From NCBI RefSeq assembly GCF_002374855.1, contig NZ_NWVC01000002.1:372001-436000 (forward strand): 64,000 bases of DNA, read 5' to 3'. This DNA is from Sphingomonas adhaesiva. GTDB lineage: Bacteria; Pseudomonadota; Alphaproteobacteria; Sphingomonadales; Sphingomonadaceae. The position numbers and the translations under genes were made by a program. The notes below the pieces were generated by a model. That model made no database searches. It saw nothing but the letters and a program-made list of their open reading frames with translations, and was not told where the DNA came from. Of this stretch, positions 16,990-24,828 are shown one piece after another; positions within the stretch are counted from its first letter, which is position 1, and each line of letters starts with the position of its first letter.

Positions 16990-18677
16990 TTGCGCGCCCA
17001 CGCCCGCTGGCCGCCGATCCAGGTTTCGATCACCTTGGTCTGGCGCAGCGCCTCCGGCGTGGCGGCCAGCGGATCGCGGTCGACGATGATGAAATCGGCG
17101 CGCTGGCCGGGCGCCAGGATACCGAACTTCGCCTCGGCGAAGCCGGCGAAACTGGCGCCGCCGGTGAAGCCCCACCATGCCTGTTCGCGCGTCACCGCTT
17201 CCTCCGGGCGCCAGCCGCCGGCGGGCTGCCCGTCCGCGCCGGTGCGGGTGAACGCCGCCGCCCAATTGGCCCAGGGATCGGGCTTCTCGACCGGGAAGTC
17301 CGATCCGAACGCCAGCTTCGCGCCGTTGTTGAGCAGCGATTTCCACGCATAGGCGCCCGCCAGCCGCGCAGTGCCCAGCCGCGCCTCGGCCATCACCCGG
17401 TCGCTGGTGGCATGGATCGGCTGAACCGAGGCGATGATGCCGTAGCGGCCGAACGCGGGCATGTCGGCCGGGTCGACCACCTGCGCATGTTCGATCCGCC
17501 AGCGCCGGTCGCCCTTGTAAGTTGCGGCCAATTCCGCGATCGCGTCGATCGCCTGCTTGTTGGCGCGATCGCCGATCGCATGGACCGCGATCTGATATCC
17601 GTCCATCGCCGCGCGGCTCATCAGGTTCTGCAACTGGTCGTCGGTCAGGAAGCCCAGCCCGCGCTCCCCCGGCGCATCGGCATAGGGCGCCTTCAGCCAA
17701 GCGCCGCGCGACCCCAGCGCGCCGTCCGCGAACAGCTTCACCCCCGCCAGCCGCAGGCGATCGTCATACAGCCACGGCGTCGGCCCGGTCCCGCCGATCG
17801 CGACGGTGGTGTCGATCCCGGCGGCATAGGACATGATCCGCACGCGCAGCGCGCCGATGTCGCCCATGCGGCGATAGGTCATCCAGTCGTCCAGCGACGT
17901 GCCCATGTCGGCGACCGCGGTGATCCCGTCGCCCAGCAGCAGCTGCTGCGCCGCCAGGAAGGCGGCGGTGCGGTCCTTCGCCCCCACCTTCGGCAGCGCG
18001 CGGTCCATCAGCGACATGGCATTGTCGACCAGCACGCCCAGCGGCCTTTCGACGCGCCCGCCCGCCGGGGCGGCGGTGGCGGCGGTGATCCCGGCGGCCT
18101 TCAGCGCGGCGCTGTTCGCCCAGCCCGCATGGCCGTCGGCGCGTTCCAGCCACACCGGTCGGCCGGGCACCGCGGCGTCGAGGTCCGCGGCGGTGGGGAA
18201 GCGCCCCAGCCCCCATTGTTCCTGGTTCCAGCCACGCCCGACGATCCATGCGCGTTCGGGGTTGGCGCGCGCATAATCGGCGATCTTCTTCTGCGCTTCC
18301 GCCAGCGATCGCGTGTCCGACAGGTCGAGCGCCAGCAGCGCCAGCCCCTGCGATATGACGTGGCCGTGCGCGTCGATCATGCCGGGCATCACCACCCGCC
18401 CCTTCATGTCGGCGCGCCAGTCATAGGTCGGGCCGGGGTTCTTCTTCGTCCGCTTCGGCGGCTGTTCGCCGACCGGGACCAGCCGCACCACCTTGCCCTG
18501 CGCGTCGATCACCATCGCCTGGAACCGCACCACGCGCCCGTCGCGGTCGAGCGTCAGGCCCGCGACATTGTCGATCAGCGCATCCGCCCCCGCGGGCAGC
18601 GAAAGGGCGATCGAGGACAGGCCGGCGACGATGCCGGTCAGGCGGGGGATTTGGCGCAGGTTCATCTTGCCTGCCAT
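16986..18677 (-). CDS. YtcJ-like metal-dependent amidohydrolase, exported
   Basis: This is an enzyme of about 563 residues with a signal peptide (IPRLTGIVAGLSSIALSLPAG and nearby). Amidohydrolase landmarks include the HxH-type DAHGHV, HAIGDRANKQAIDA, RIEHAQVVDP, SVQPIHATSD and GSDFPVEKPDP, ending with APGQRADFIIVDRDPL. YtcJ-like members hydrolyse cyclic amides, carbamates or similar compounds; here the substrate is unknown. An ATG 12 nt further in (MNLRQIPR) is an equally good start. It is translationally coupled to the ABM oxygenase, suggesting a small catabolic or detoxifying unit. It is divergent from the DUF3298-type gene by 33 nt. Confidence 0.85.
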   Translation of the reverse strand: MAGKMNLRQIPRLTGIVAGLSSIALSLPAGADALIDNVAGLTLDRDGRVVRFQAMVIDAQGKVVRLVPVGEQPPKRTKKNPGPTYDWRADMKGRVVMPGMIDAHGHVISQGLALLALDLSDTRSLAEAQKKIADYARANPERAWIVGRGWNQEQWGLGRFPTAADLDAAVPGRPVWLERADGHAGWANSAALKAAGITAATAAPAGGRVERPLGVLVDNAMSLMDRALPKVGAKDRTAAFLAAQQLLLGDGITAVADMGTSLDDWMTYRRMGDIGALRVRIMSYAAGIDTTVAIGGTGPTPWLYDDRLRLAGVKLFADGALGSRGAWLKAPYADAPGERGLGFLTDDQLQNLMSRAAMDGYQIAVHAIGDRANKQAIDAIAELAATYKGDRRWRIEHAQVVDPADMPAFGRYGIIASVQPIHATSDRVMAEARLGTARLAGAYAWKSLLNNGAKLAFGSDFPVEKPDPWANWAAAFTRTGADGQPAGGWRPEEAVTREQAWWGFTGGASFAGFAEAKFGILAPGQRADFIIVDRDPLAATPEALRQTKVIETWIGGQRAWARK

Positions 18678-18710
18678 ATGGCGGCGAACGGTCTTTGGCG
18701 AGGGGATGCG

Positions 18711-19463
18711 ATGCGACGGCTGATCGGCTGGTGGTGGCTGGGACTGGCGATGGCGGCGATGCCGGTCGAAGCGGTTCCGCGCGCGAACGATGCGGTCGAG
18801 GTGAAGCGCGACGACGCGCTGGTCGACTTCAGCTACGGCTATCCCGCCGCCGCGGCGCGCATCGCCCCGCTGCGCCGCTGGCTGGACCAGGACCGGGCGC
18901 GGTTCGCCGCGGAAACGCGCCGCGATGCGCAGGATGACCGGCGCGAGGCGACGAAGGCGGGCTATCCGTTCCACCAGCATGACGCGTCGCGCCACTGGTC
19001 GGTGGTGACCGAAACGCCGCAGCTGCTGAGCCTGTCGGGCGAAACCTACCGCTTCACCGGCGGCGCGCATGGCGGCACGCTGATCGACACGATCGTGTGG
19101 GACAAGGCGCGCGGGCGCCGCGTCGATCCGCGCGCGATGTTCGTGTCGGCGGCGGCGTTGCAGGACCTGCTGGGCGCGACCTGGTGCGCGCGGCTGAAGG
19201 CGGAGCGGACGAAGCGGCTGGGCGAGGATCCCGGCACCGACGCGGTGTTCCCCTGCCCGACGATCGATAAGCTGGTGCTGCTGCTCGGCTCCACCAACCG
19301 CCGCGCGATCGACCGGATCGGCCTGATCGCGGGGCAATATGTCGCCGGCGCCTATGTGGAGGGGATGTACGAGGTGACGCTGCCGGTCACGCCCGCGCTG
19401 CTGCGGATCGTGAAGCCGGAATGGCGCCGGGTCTTCGCCGTCGGCGGGGGCGGCGCGAAATAA
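18711..19463 (+). CDS. Exported DUF4163/DUF3298 domain protein
   Basis: The 250-residue protein has a signal peptide (MRRLIGWWWLGLAMAAMPVEA). The centre carries the DUF4163 pattern with the hallmark YRFTGGAHGGTLIDTIVWD. A DUF3298-like C-terminal half contains DKLVLLLGSTNRRAIDRIGL and VEGMYEVTLPVTPALLRIV. Related Bacillus PdaC and RsiV domains bind peptidoglycan or lysozyme, but no enzyme activity is visible here. I start at 18711 because gagggg lies six bases upstream. It is divergent from the amidohydrolase. Confidence 0.75.
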   Translation: MRRLIGWWWLGLAMAAMPVEAVPRANDAVEVKRDDALVDFSYGYPAAAARIAPLRRWLDQDRARFAAETRRDAQDDRREATKAGYPFHQHDASRHWSVVTETPQLLSLSGETYRFTGGAHGGTLIDTIVWDKARGRRVDPRAMFVSAAALQDLLGATWCARLKAERTKRLGEDPGTDAVFPCPTIDKLVLLLGSTNRRAIDRIGLIAGQYVAGAYVEGMYEVTLPVTPALLRIVKPEWRRVFAVGGGGAK

Positions 19464-19468
19464 CGGGG

Positions 19469-19700
19469 AGGCCCCTGCCTTCGCAGGGGCGACGGAATGG
19501 CCCGGCACGTCGCCCCAGCGAAGGCTGGGGCCTCGTGCCGCATCACGCGACCGCGGCCCCACCATCCGTCGCCCCTGCGCAGGCAGGGGCCCATGGCTGC
19601 GTCGTCCATCCTACCACCCCGACACACACGCGCCGCGCCTGTGTCCGCCCGGTCCACACGACGATGCAGCGATAGGCCCCTGCCGTCGTAGGGGCGACGT
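19469..19700. repeat. Cluster of four REP-like palindromes
   Basis: The 246-nt gap between two convergent genes contains four related hairpins at about 19469-19494, 19508-19535, 19567-19592 and 19672-19700. Two have cores of type cccctgccttcgcagggg, one cccagcgaaggctgggg and one cccctgccgtcgtagggg. They alternate in orientation. I see no gene here. Confidence 0.8.
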
Positions 19701-19709
19701 TCTTCGGCG

Positions 19710-20546
19710 CTACGGCAGCCGCCGCACCAGCGCGCTGGTGTCCTGGCGGGCGCCGCCCATCGCCTGCACCTCGGCATAGAATTGGTCGACCAGCGCGGTC
19801 ACCGGCAGGACCGCGCCGTTCGCCTTCGCCTCGTCCAGCGCCAGCCCCAGGTCCTTGCGCATCCAGTCGATCGCGAAGCCGAAGTCGAAGCGACCCTCGG
19901 CCATGCTGTCCCAGCGGTTGACCATCTGCCAGCTTTGCGCCGCGCCGCCGGACACCGCCTCCAGCACCTTGTCGAGGTCCAGCCCGCTCTTCTGCGCGAA
20001 CCGCAGCCCCTCGGCCACGCCCTGCAACACGCCGGCGATGCAGATCTGGTTGACCATCTTGGTCTGCTGCCCCGCGCCCGCATCGCCGACATGGACGATC
20101 CGCGCGGCATAGGCGCGCATCACCGGTTCCGCCTTCGCCAGCGCGTCGGGCGACCCGCCGCACATGATCGACAGCTTGCCCGCCTCCGCACCCGCCTGCC
20201 CGCCCGATACCGGGGCGTCGACCGACAGCGCGCGCGCCGCCGCCAGCCGCCGCGCGATCCCCGCCGACACGGTGGTATGGTCGATGAACACCGCATCGTC
20301 GGCCATCGCGGCGAAGGCACCGTCCGCGCCCAGCGTCACCGCTTCCAGATCGGCATCGTTGCCGACGCAGGTGACGACCGCCGCCGCCCCGCGCGCCGCC
20401 GCCGCGGGCGTATCCGCCACCGCCAGCCCGGTCGCCGCCGCCTTTGCGCGGGTGCGGTTGTAGACGGTGACGTCATGCCCGGCCGCCGCCAGGTGCCGTG
20501 CCATGGGGGCGCCCATCACCCCGGTGCCGATGAATGCGATCTTCAT
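19710..20546 (-). CDS. NAD(P)-dependent beta-hydroxyacid dehydrogenase (HIBADH/GarR family)
   Basis: The 278-residue enzyme has an N-terminal Rossmann fold (FIGTGVMGAPMARHLAAAGH). It carries the family substrate loop DAPVSGGQAGAEAGKLSIM and a catalytic lysine in GAGQQTKMVNQIC. Members oxidise 3-hydroxyisobutyrate, tartronate semialdehyde or related beta-hydroxyacids. Which one applies here is open, because no valine-catabolism genes surround it. It is divergent from the threonine dehydratase gene. Confidence 0.88.
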   Translation of the reverse strand: MKIAFIGTGVMGAPMARHLAAAGHDVTVYNRTRAKAAATGLAVADTPAAAARGAAAVVTCVGNDADLEAVTLGADGAFAAMADDAVFIDHTTVSAGIARRLAAARALSVDAPVSGGQAGAEAGKLSIMCGGSPDALAKAEPVMRAYAARIVHVGDAGAGQQTKMVNQICIAGVLQGVAEGLRFAQKSGLDLDKVLEAVSGGAAQSWQMVNRWDSMAEGRFDFGFAIDWMRKDLGLALDEAKANGAVLPVTALVDQFYAEVQAMGGARQDTSALVRRLP

Positions 20547-20631
20547 GGGGCCATGCCCTTAGGCTGTCGCACCGGCCGCCGCCAGCGGCGATCGGCTTTA
20601 TCCCGCGGATGCGATCGGCTAGGCGGGCGGG

Positions 20632-21873
20632 ATGGCTACCCAGTATGCGACCGATCCCGCCCTTCCCGTGTCCATCGACGACGTGCGCGCCGCGCACGCG
20701 CGGATCGGCGACATGATCGTGCGCACGCCGACGCTGATCAGCCGCACGCTGTCGAAGCTGACCGGCGCGACCGTGTACCTGAAGTTCGAGAATTTGCAGT
20801 TCACCGCCGCCTACAAGGAACGCGGCGCGCTCAACACGCTGATGCTGCTGTCGGAGGAAGCCAAGCAGAAGGGCGTGATCGCCGCATCGGCGGGCAACCA
20901 CGCGCAGGGGCTGGCCTATCACGCCAACCGGCTGGGCGTACCCGCCACGATCGTGATGCCGAAGAACACGCCGATCGTGAAGGTGGTGCAGACGCAGGGG
21001 CACGGCGCCGACGTGATCCTGGAAGGCGACACGTTCGACGCCGCCTATGCCCACGCCCGCCTGCTGGAGGCGGAACGCGGCTTCACCTTCATCCACCCGT
21101 TCGATGATCCGCGCGTGATCGCGGGGCAAGGGACCGTCGCGGTCGAGATGCTGGCCGATGCGCCCGACATCGACATGCTGGTGGTGCCGATCGGCGGCGG
21201 CGGGCTGGTTTCCGGGATGGCGACGGTGGCGCGTGCCGCGGGCCGCCCGATCGAGGTGGTCGGCGTGGAGGCCGAGCTGTACCCGTCGATGTACAACCGC
21301 CTGAACGGCACCGACATGCCGTGCGCGGGCGATACGCTGGCGGAAGGGATCGCGGTCAAGGAACCCGGCCGGATCACGTCGCAGATGGTGCGCGCGCTGG
21401 TGGACGATATCGTGCTGGTGTCCGAACGCTCGCTGGAGGAAGCGGTCAGCCTGCTGCTGCAGATCGAGAAGACGGTGGTCGAGGGCGCGGGCGCCGCGGG
21501 GCTCGCCGCGTTGCTAGCGCATCCCGAACGCTTCCGCGGCAAGACCGTGGGCGTCGTGCTGTGCGGCGGCAACATCGACACGCGGCTGCTCGCCAACGTG
21601 CTGCTGCGCGACCTGGCGCGATCGGGGCGGCTGGCGCGGCTGCGGCTGCGGTTGCAGGACCAGCCGGGCGCGCTGTTCAACGTCGCGCGCATCTTCGACC
21701 AGGAACGGGTCAACATCATCGAGGTGTATCACCAGCGCGTGTTCACGACGCTGCCCGCCAAGGGGCTGGTCACCGACATCGAGTGCGAGACGCGCGACCG
21801 GGCGCATCTGGACCAGCTGATCGCCGCGCTGACCACCGCCGGGTTCGACGTGAAGGCGGTGGAGCACGCCTGA
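20632..21873 (+). CDS. ilvA: Threonine ammonia-lyase (dehydratase) with ACT domain
   Basis: This PLP enzyme converts threonine to 2-oxobutanoate and ammonia. The 413-residue protein binds PLP through Lys62 in FTAAYKERGA. Further landmarks are SAGNHAQGLAYHA and the phosphate-binding loop IGGGGLVSGMA. One C-terminal ACT domain (RLRLQDQPGALFNVARIFDQ onward, about 340-413) makes it the short 400-residue class rather than the two-ACT E. coli IlvA. It could serve isoleucine synthesis or threonine catabolism (TdcB-like). Confidence 0.92.
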   Translation: MATQYATDPALPVSIDDVRAAHARIGDMIVRTPTLISRTLSKLTGATVYLKFENLQFTAAYKERGALNTLMLLSEEAKQKGVIAASAGNHAQGLAYHANRLGVPATIVMPKNTPIVKVVQTQGHGADVILEGDTFDAAYAHARLLEAERGFTFIHPFDDPRVIAGQGTVAVEMLADAPDIDMLVVPIGGGGLVSGMATVARAAGRPIEVVGVEAELYPSMYNRLNGTDMPCAGDTLAEGIAVKEPGRITSQMVRALVDDIVLVSERSLEEAVSLLLQIEKTVVEGAGAAGLAALLAHPERFRGKTVGVVLCGGNIDTRLLANVLLRDLARSGRLARLRLRLQDQPGALFNVARIFDQERVNIIEVYHQRVFTTLPAKGLVTDIECETRDRAHLDQLIAALTTAGFDVKAVEHA

Positions 21874-21995
21874 CGTGGCGGCGCGCGCGGGGCGTCGCAA
21901 AAGATGGTTAAGCAGCTTTTCACCACGCGCGTCCGGGCCGATATACAGGCGCGACGCGCGCCCGCGCCGGGCGCGCCACGGGGACCAGACGACCG

Positions 21996-22742
21996 GTGAC
22001 AGCGCCCTTCCGATTCCCGCGCTTCTTCGTCACCAGCCCGCAGCCGTGCCCGTACCTGCCCGGACGGCAGGAGCGGAAGGTGTTCACCGAGCTGTCCGGC
22101 CCGAACGCGACCGAGCTGAACGACGCGCTGAGCCGGATCGGTTTCCGCCGCAGCCAGTCGGTCGCCTATCGCCCCAGCTGCGCGGGGTGCAACGCCTGCC
22201 TGTCGGTGCGCGTGCTGAGCCACCAGTTCGAACCGAATGCGACGCAGAGGAAGCTGCTGCGCCGCCACGCCGACCTGGAGGTGACCGCGTGCCGCCCGTG
22301 GGCGACCGACGAGCAATATCAGCTGCTGCGCGGATACCTGGCGTCGCGGCATCCCGGCGGCGGCATGGCCGGCATGGACGAGATGGACTATGCCGACATG
22401 GTCGAACAATCGCCGGTCAATTCGGTGGTGGTCGAATATCGCGAGCCGGGACGCGGCGGCGTGCCGGGGCGGCTGATCGGCTGCTGCCTGACCGACCGGC
22501 AGGCGGACGGGCTGTCGATGATCTACAGCTTCTTCGCGACCGACGAGGACGCGCGGCCGGCGCTGGGCAATTTCATCATCCTCGACCATATCGCCCGCAC
22601 GCGCGAGGCGGGGTTGCCCTATGTCTACCTCGGCTATTGGGTGAAGGGGTCGCCGCGCATGGCGTACAAGGCGCGCTATCGCCCGATGGAGATGCTCGGC
22701 CCGCGCGGCTGGACGCCGCTGTCCGACGAGGATGCCGGCTGA
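21996..22742 (+). CDS. bpt: Aspartate/glutamate leucyltransferase (Bpt)
   Basis: The enzyme transfers leucine from Leu-tRNA to N-terminal Asp or Glu of proteins, marking them for ClpS/ClpAP degradation by the N-end rule. The 248-residue protein begins with GTG and opens [20 protein letters not shown]. It has the conserved Cys cluster [16 protein letters not shown] and the family core [11 protein letters not shown], then [20 protein letters not shown]. The length is typical of the arginyltransferase-fold bacterial enzymes. Confidence 0.93.
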   Translation: MTAPFRFPRFFVTSPQPCPYLPGRQERKVFTELSGPNATELNDALSRIGFRRSQSVAYRPSCAGCNACLSVRVLSHQFEPNATQRKLLRRHADLEVTACRPWATDEQYQLLRGYLASRHPGGGMAGMDEMDYADMVEQSPVNSVVVEYREPGRGGVPGRLIGCCLTDRQADGLSMIYSFFATDEDARPALGNFIILDHIARTREAGLPYVYLGYWVKGSPRMAYKARYRPMEMLGPRGWTPLSDEDAG

Positions 22743-22779
22743 GGGGAGCGGCCGGGGGCGTTGTTGCCCGAGGCCGGTG

Positions 22780-23046
22780 CGTCACCCCAGCGAAGGCTGG
22801 GGTCTTCCGCGGCCGGGCGGCGTGCTATCCAATGGGGAGATCCCAGCTTCCGCTGGGATGACGTATCGGGGCTGAATGCCGCGTCACAAATCGTGACCCC
22901 AACGAAGAGGGAAAGGCGGCGACATGCGCCTCGGCAGCCCGATGCGCTCCGTCACCCCGGACGTGTTCCGGGGTCCACCGTGCCGCAAAAGCAACGCCTT
23001 GTGCGTATGCGGGGCGGTGGATGCCGGAACAGGTCCGGCATGACGG
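22780..23046. repeat. Array of four palindromes in a 348-nt gene-free stretch
   Basis: The gap 22743-23090 lies between convergent genes. Palindromes sit at about 22780-22806 (core ccccagcgaaggctgggg), 22837-22864 (cccagcttccgctggg), 22950-22977 (ccccggacgtgttccgggg) and 23019-23046 (gccggaacaggtccggc). These represent at least two families of REP-like element. I see no open frame or promoter worth calling. Confidence 0.8.
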
Positions 23047-23090
23047 GAGAGACTTTCACTCTTTCTATCGGGGCGACGGACTGATCCCCG

Positions 23091-23888
23091 CTACTGCCCG
23101 CTGACGCGCACCTCGACGTCCAGGCACTCCTCGCCCTCGCCCAGCCGCGATCCGGCGACGGGGGCGCAGCCGGCGGCGTCGAGCGCCACCGCGATGCGGA
23201 CGTGGTGTTCTTCCGGCGACAGCGCCAGCGTGGGGTCGAAGCCGATCCAGCCGATCCCCTCCACCCAGCCGTCGGCCCAGCCGTGCGGGGTCGGGCGGCG
23301 GCCGTCCTGCAGGTCGCAATAGCCGGTGACGTAGCGCGCGGGTATGTCCAGCGAGCGCGCGCAGGCGACGAACATCTGCGCCAGATCGCGCGGGGTCGCC
23401 GTCTCACGCGCGAAGGCGTCGTCGACGGTCAGCCCCGGTTCCGGCCGCCCCTTGTCCAGCGCGAACCGGTCGTGCAGCGCGCGATTGAGCGCATGCAGCG
23501 CGCCCAGCGTCGAATGCCCTTCCGTCATGCGATGCGCGAAGCCGGCCAGCACCTCCCCCGCCTCCGTCACCGGCGTGCCGCGCAGGAACACCGCGGGGGG
23601 CAGCGGCTCGAACGTGCCGTGCAGCACGCCGTCGGAATGGCTGGTCACCACCTCGCCCGATACCGCGATCTCCAGCCGGTCGAGCGGCCCTTCGGCATAG
23701 AGCATCGTGGTGCGGTTGCCGAAGCCGTCGCGATGTTCGCGAAGCCGCGCGTCGCAATCGACCGAGATGTGCCATTCGGCGACCGTCTGGTCGTGGGTGT
23801 TGCCCGGCGTGACGCGCAGCAGCTGGACGATCCGCCCCTGCGGCCTGGTGAAGCGATAGGTGGTGCGATGGTCGATCGACAGGCGCAT
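23091..23888 (-). CDS. Transglutaminase-fold protein lacking the catalytic cysteine
   Basis: The 265-residue protein starts MRLSIDHRTTYRF, the normal start of the bacterial transglutaminase N-terminal domain. Its core aligns well with transglutaminase-like cysteine proteases: IPARYVTGY, then the His in PHGWADGW and the Asp in IGFDPT. At the place of the usual G-V-C-[RQ]-D-[FL]-A, this protein reads A-T-P-R-D-L-A, so the nucleophilic Cys is replaced by Pro. It is therefore probably not an active peptidase or transglutaminase, unless chemistry differs. It is third in the ATP-grasp/alpha-E operon, one base after the alpha-E stop. It may bind the substrate or product of the ATP-grasp enzyme. Confidence 0.82.
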   Translation of the reverse strand: MRLSIDHRTTYRFTRPQGRIVQLLRVTPGNTHDQTVAEWHISVDCDARLREHRDGFGNRTTMLYAEGPLDRLEIAVSGEVVTSHSDGVLHGTFEPLPPAVFLRGTPVTEAGEVLAGFAHRMTEGHSTLGALHALNRALHDRFALDKGRPEPGLTVDDAFARETATPRDLAQMFVACARSLDIPARYVTGYCDLQDGRRPTPHGWADGWVEGIGWIGFDPTLALSPEEHHVRIAVALDAAGCAPVAGSRLGEGEECLDVEVRVSGQ

Positions 23889-23889
23889 G

Positions 23890-24828
23890 TCAGTGATGGA
23901 ACTTGAATTGCCGGCCGATCGCGTCGTGAAGCTGCGCATTCTCGACGATCAGCGCCTGCAGGTGCTGGTGGAGTCCGGCGGCGATCACGTCGCCGGTGCG
24001 GGTGCGCGCGGCGCGCGCCTGGCGGGTGCGGGCCATGCGGTCCGCCTCCCCTTGCGTGCCGCTCGATTTGGCGAGGCCGGTGAGCGCGATCACCGTCTCC
24101 TCCATCGACGCCGCCAGGCTGCGCGGTAGTTCGGCGCGCGACAGCAACAGGTCGATGACGTTGGCGGGGTTCAGCCCGTCGCTGTACAGCCAGCGATAGG
24201 CGGTGACGGCGCTGACGGTCTGGAGGATCGTGGTCCACTGGTCGCGGTCGACGGTGCCGCCGACGCGCTCGCCCTCCGGCAGCAGGATGTGATATTTCAC
24301 GTCCAGCAGCCGCGCGGTATTGTCGGTGCGCTCCACCGCCTGCCCCAGCCGGATGAACAGGGTGGTCTGGTTGCGCAGCATCCGGTGCACCGCGCCCTCG
24401 AACCCGCGCGTCTCGGCCTTCACCGCCTCGACCACCGCCAGCGTGGCGTTCGAATCGAGCCGGCGCACCTGCTGGTCGAAGATCAGCCACGCGCCATTGA
24501 TCGCCTGCCACGCCTCACGCGTCAGCGCGGTACGCACCGCGCGGGCATTGTCGCGCGCCATCGCCAGGCAGCGCAGGATCGACCCGGGATGCGCCGAATC
24601 GCTCAGCAGGAAGCGCGCGACCGATTCGCGCGCCAGCACCGCGCCGCTGGCGGCGAAGCCGTCCTCGGTATCGGTGACGGCCAGCGCGGATCGCCACGCA
24701 TCCTCGCCCGCCGATCGCGTCGACAGCACGTCGAGGCGCAGCGTCGCCTCCACCAGCCGCGCGATGTAATCGGCGCGTTCGACATAGCGCCCCAGCCAGT
24801 AGAGCGACGCGGCGGTACGGCTGAGCAT
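23890..24828 (-). CDS. Alpha-E domain protein
   Basis: This 312-residue all-helical protein opens MLSRTAASLYWLGRYVERAD, the family signature. Further typical segments are ARDNARAVRTALTREAWQAI and IRLGQAVERTDNTARLLDVK. Alpha-E proteins are nearly always encoded between a circularly permuted ATP-grasp protein and a transglutaminase-like protein, and comparative genomics has linked the trio to peptide-bond or amide formation. Their biochemical function is not established. The start overlaps the ATP-grasp stop by one base (TGATG). No membrane segment is visible. Confidence 0.9.
   Translation of the reverse strand: MLSRTAASLYWLGRYVERADYIARLVEATLRLDVLSTRSAGEDAWRSALAVTDTEDGFAASGAVLARESVARFLLSDSAHPGSILRCLAMARDNARAVRTALTREAWQAINGAWLIFDQQVRRLDSNATLAVVEAVKAETRGFEGAVHRMLRNQTTLFIRLGQAVERTDNTARLLDVKYHILLPEGERVGGTVDRDQWTTILQTVSAVTAYRWLYSDGLNPANVIDLLLSRAELPRSLAASMEETVIALTGLAKSSGTQGEADRMARTRQARAARTRTGDVIAAGLHQHLQALIVENAQLHDAIGRQFKFHH

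Noticed and set aside
21908..21925. Possible CtrA site (ttaa-N7-ttca) before bpt
   Set aside because: It has one mismatch and no functional link to cell-cycle control.
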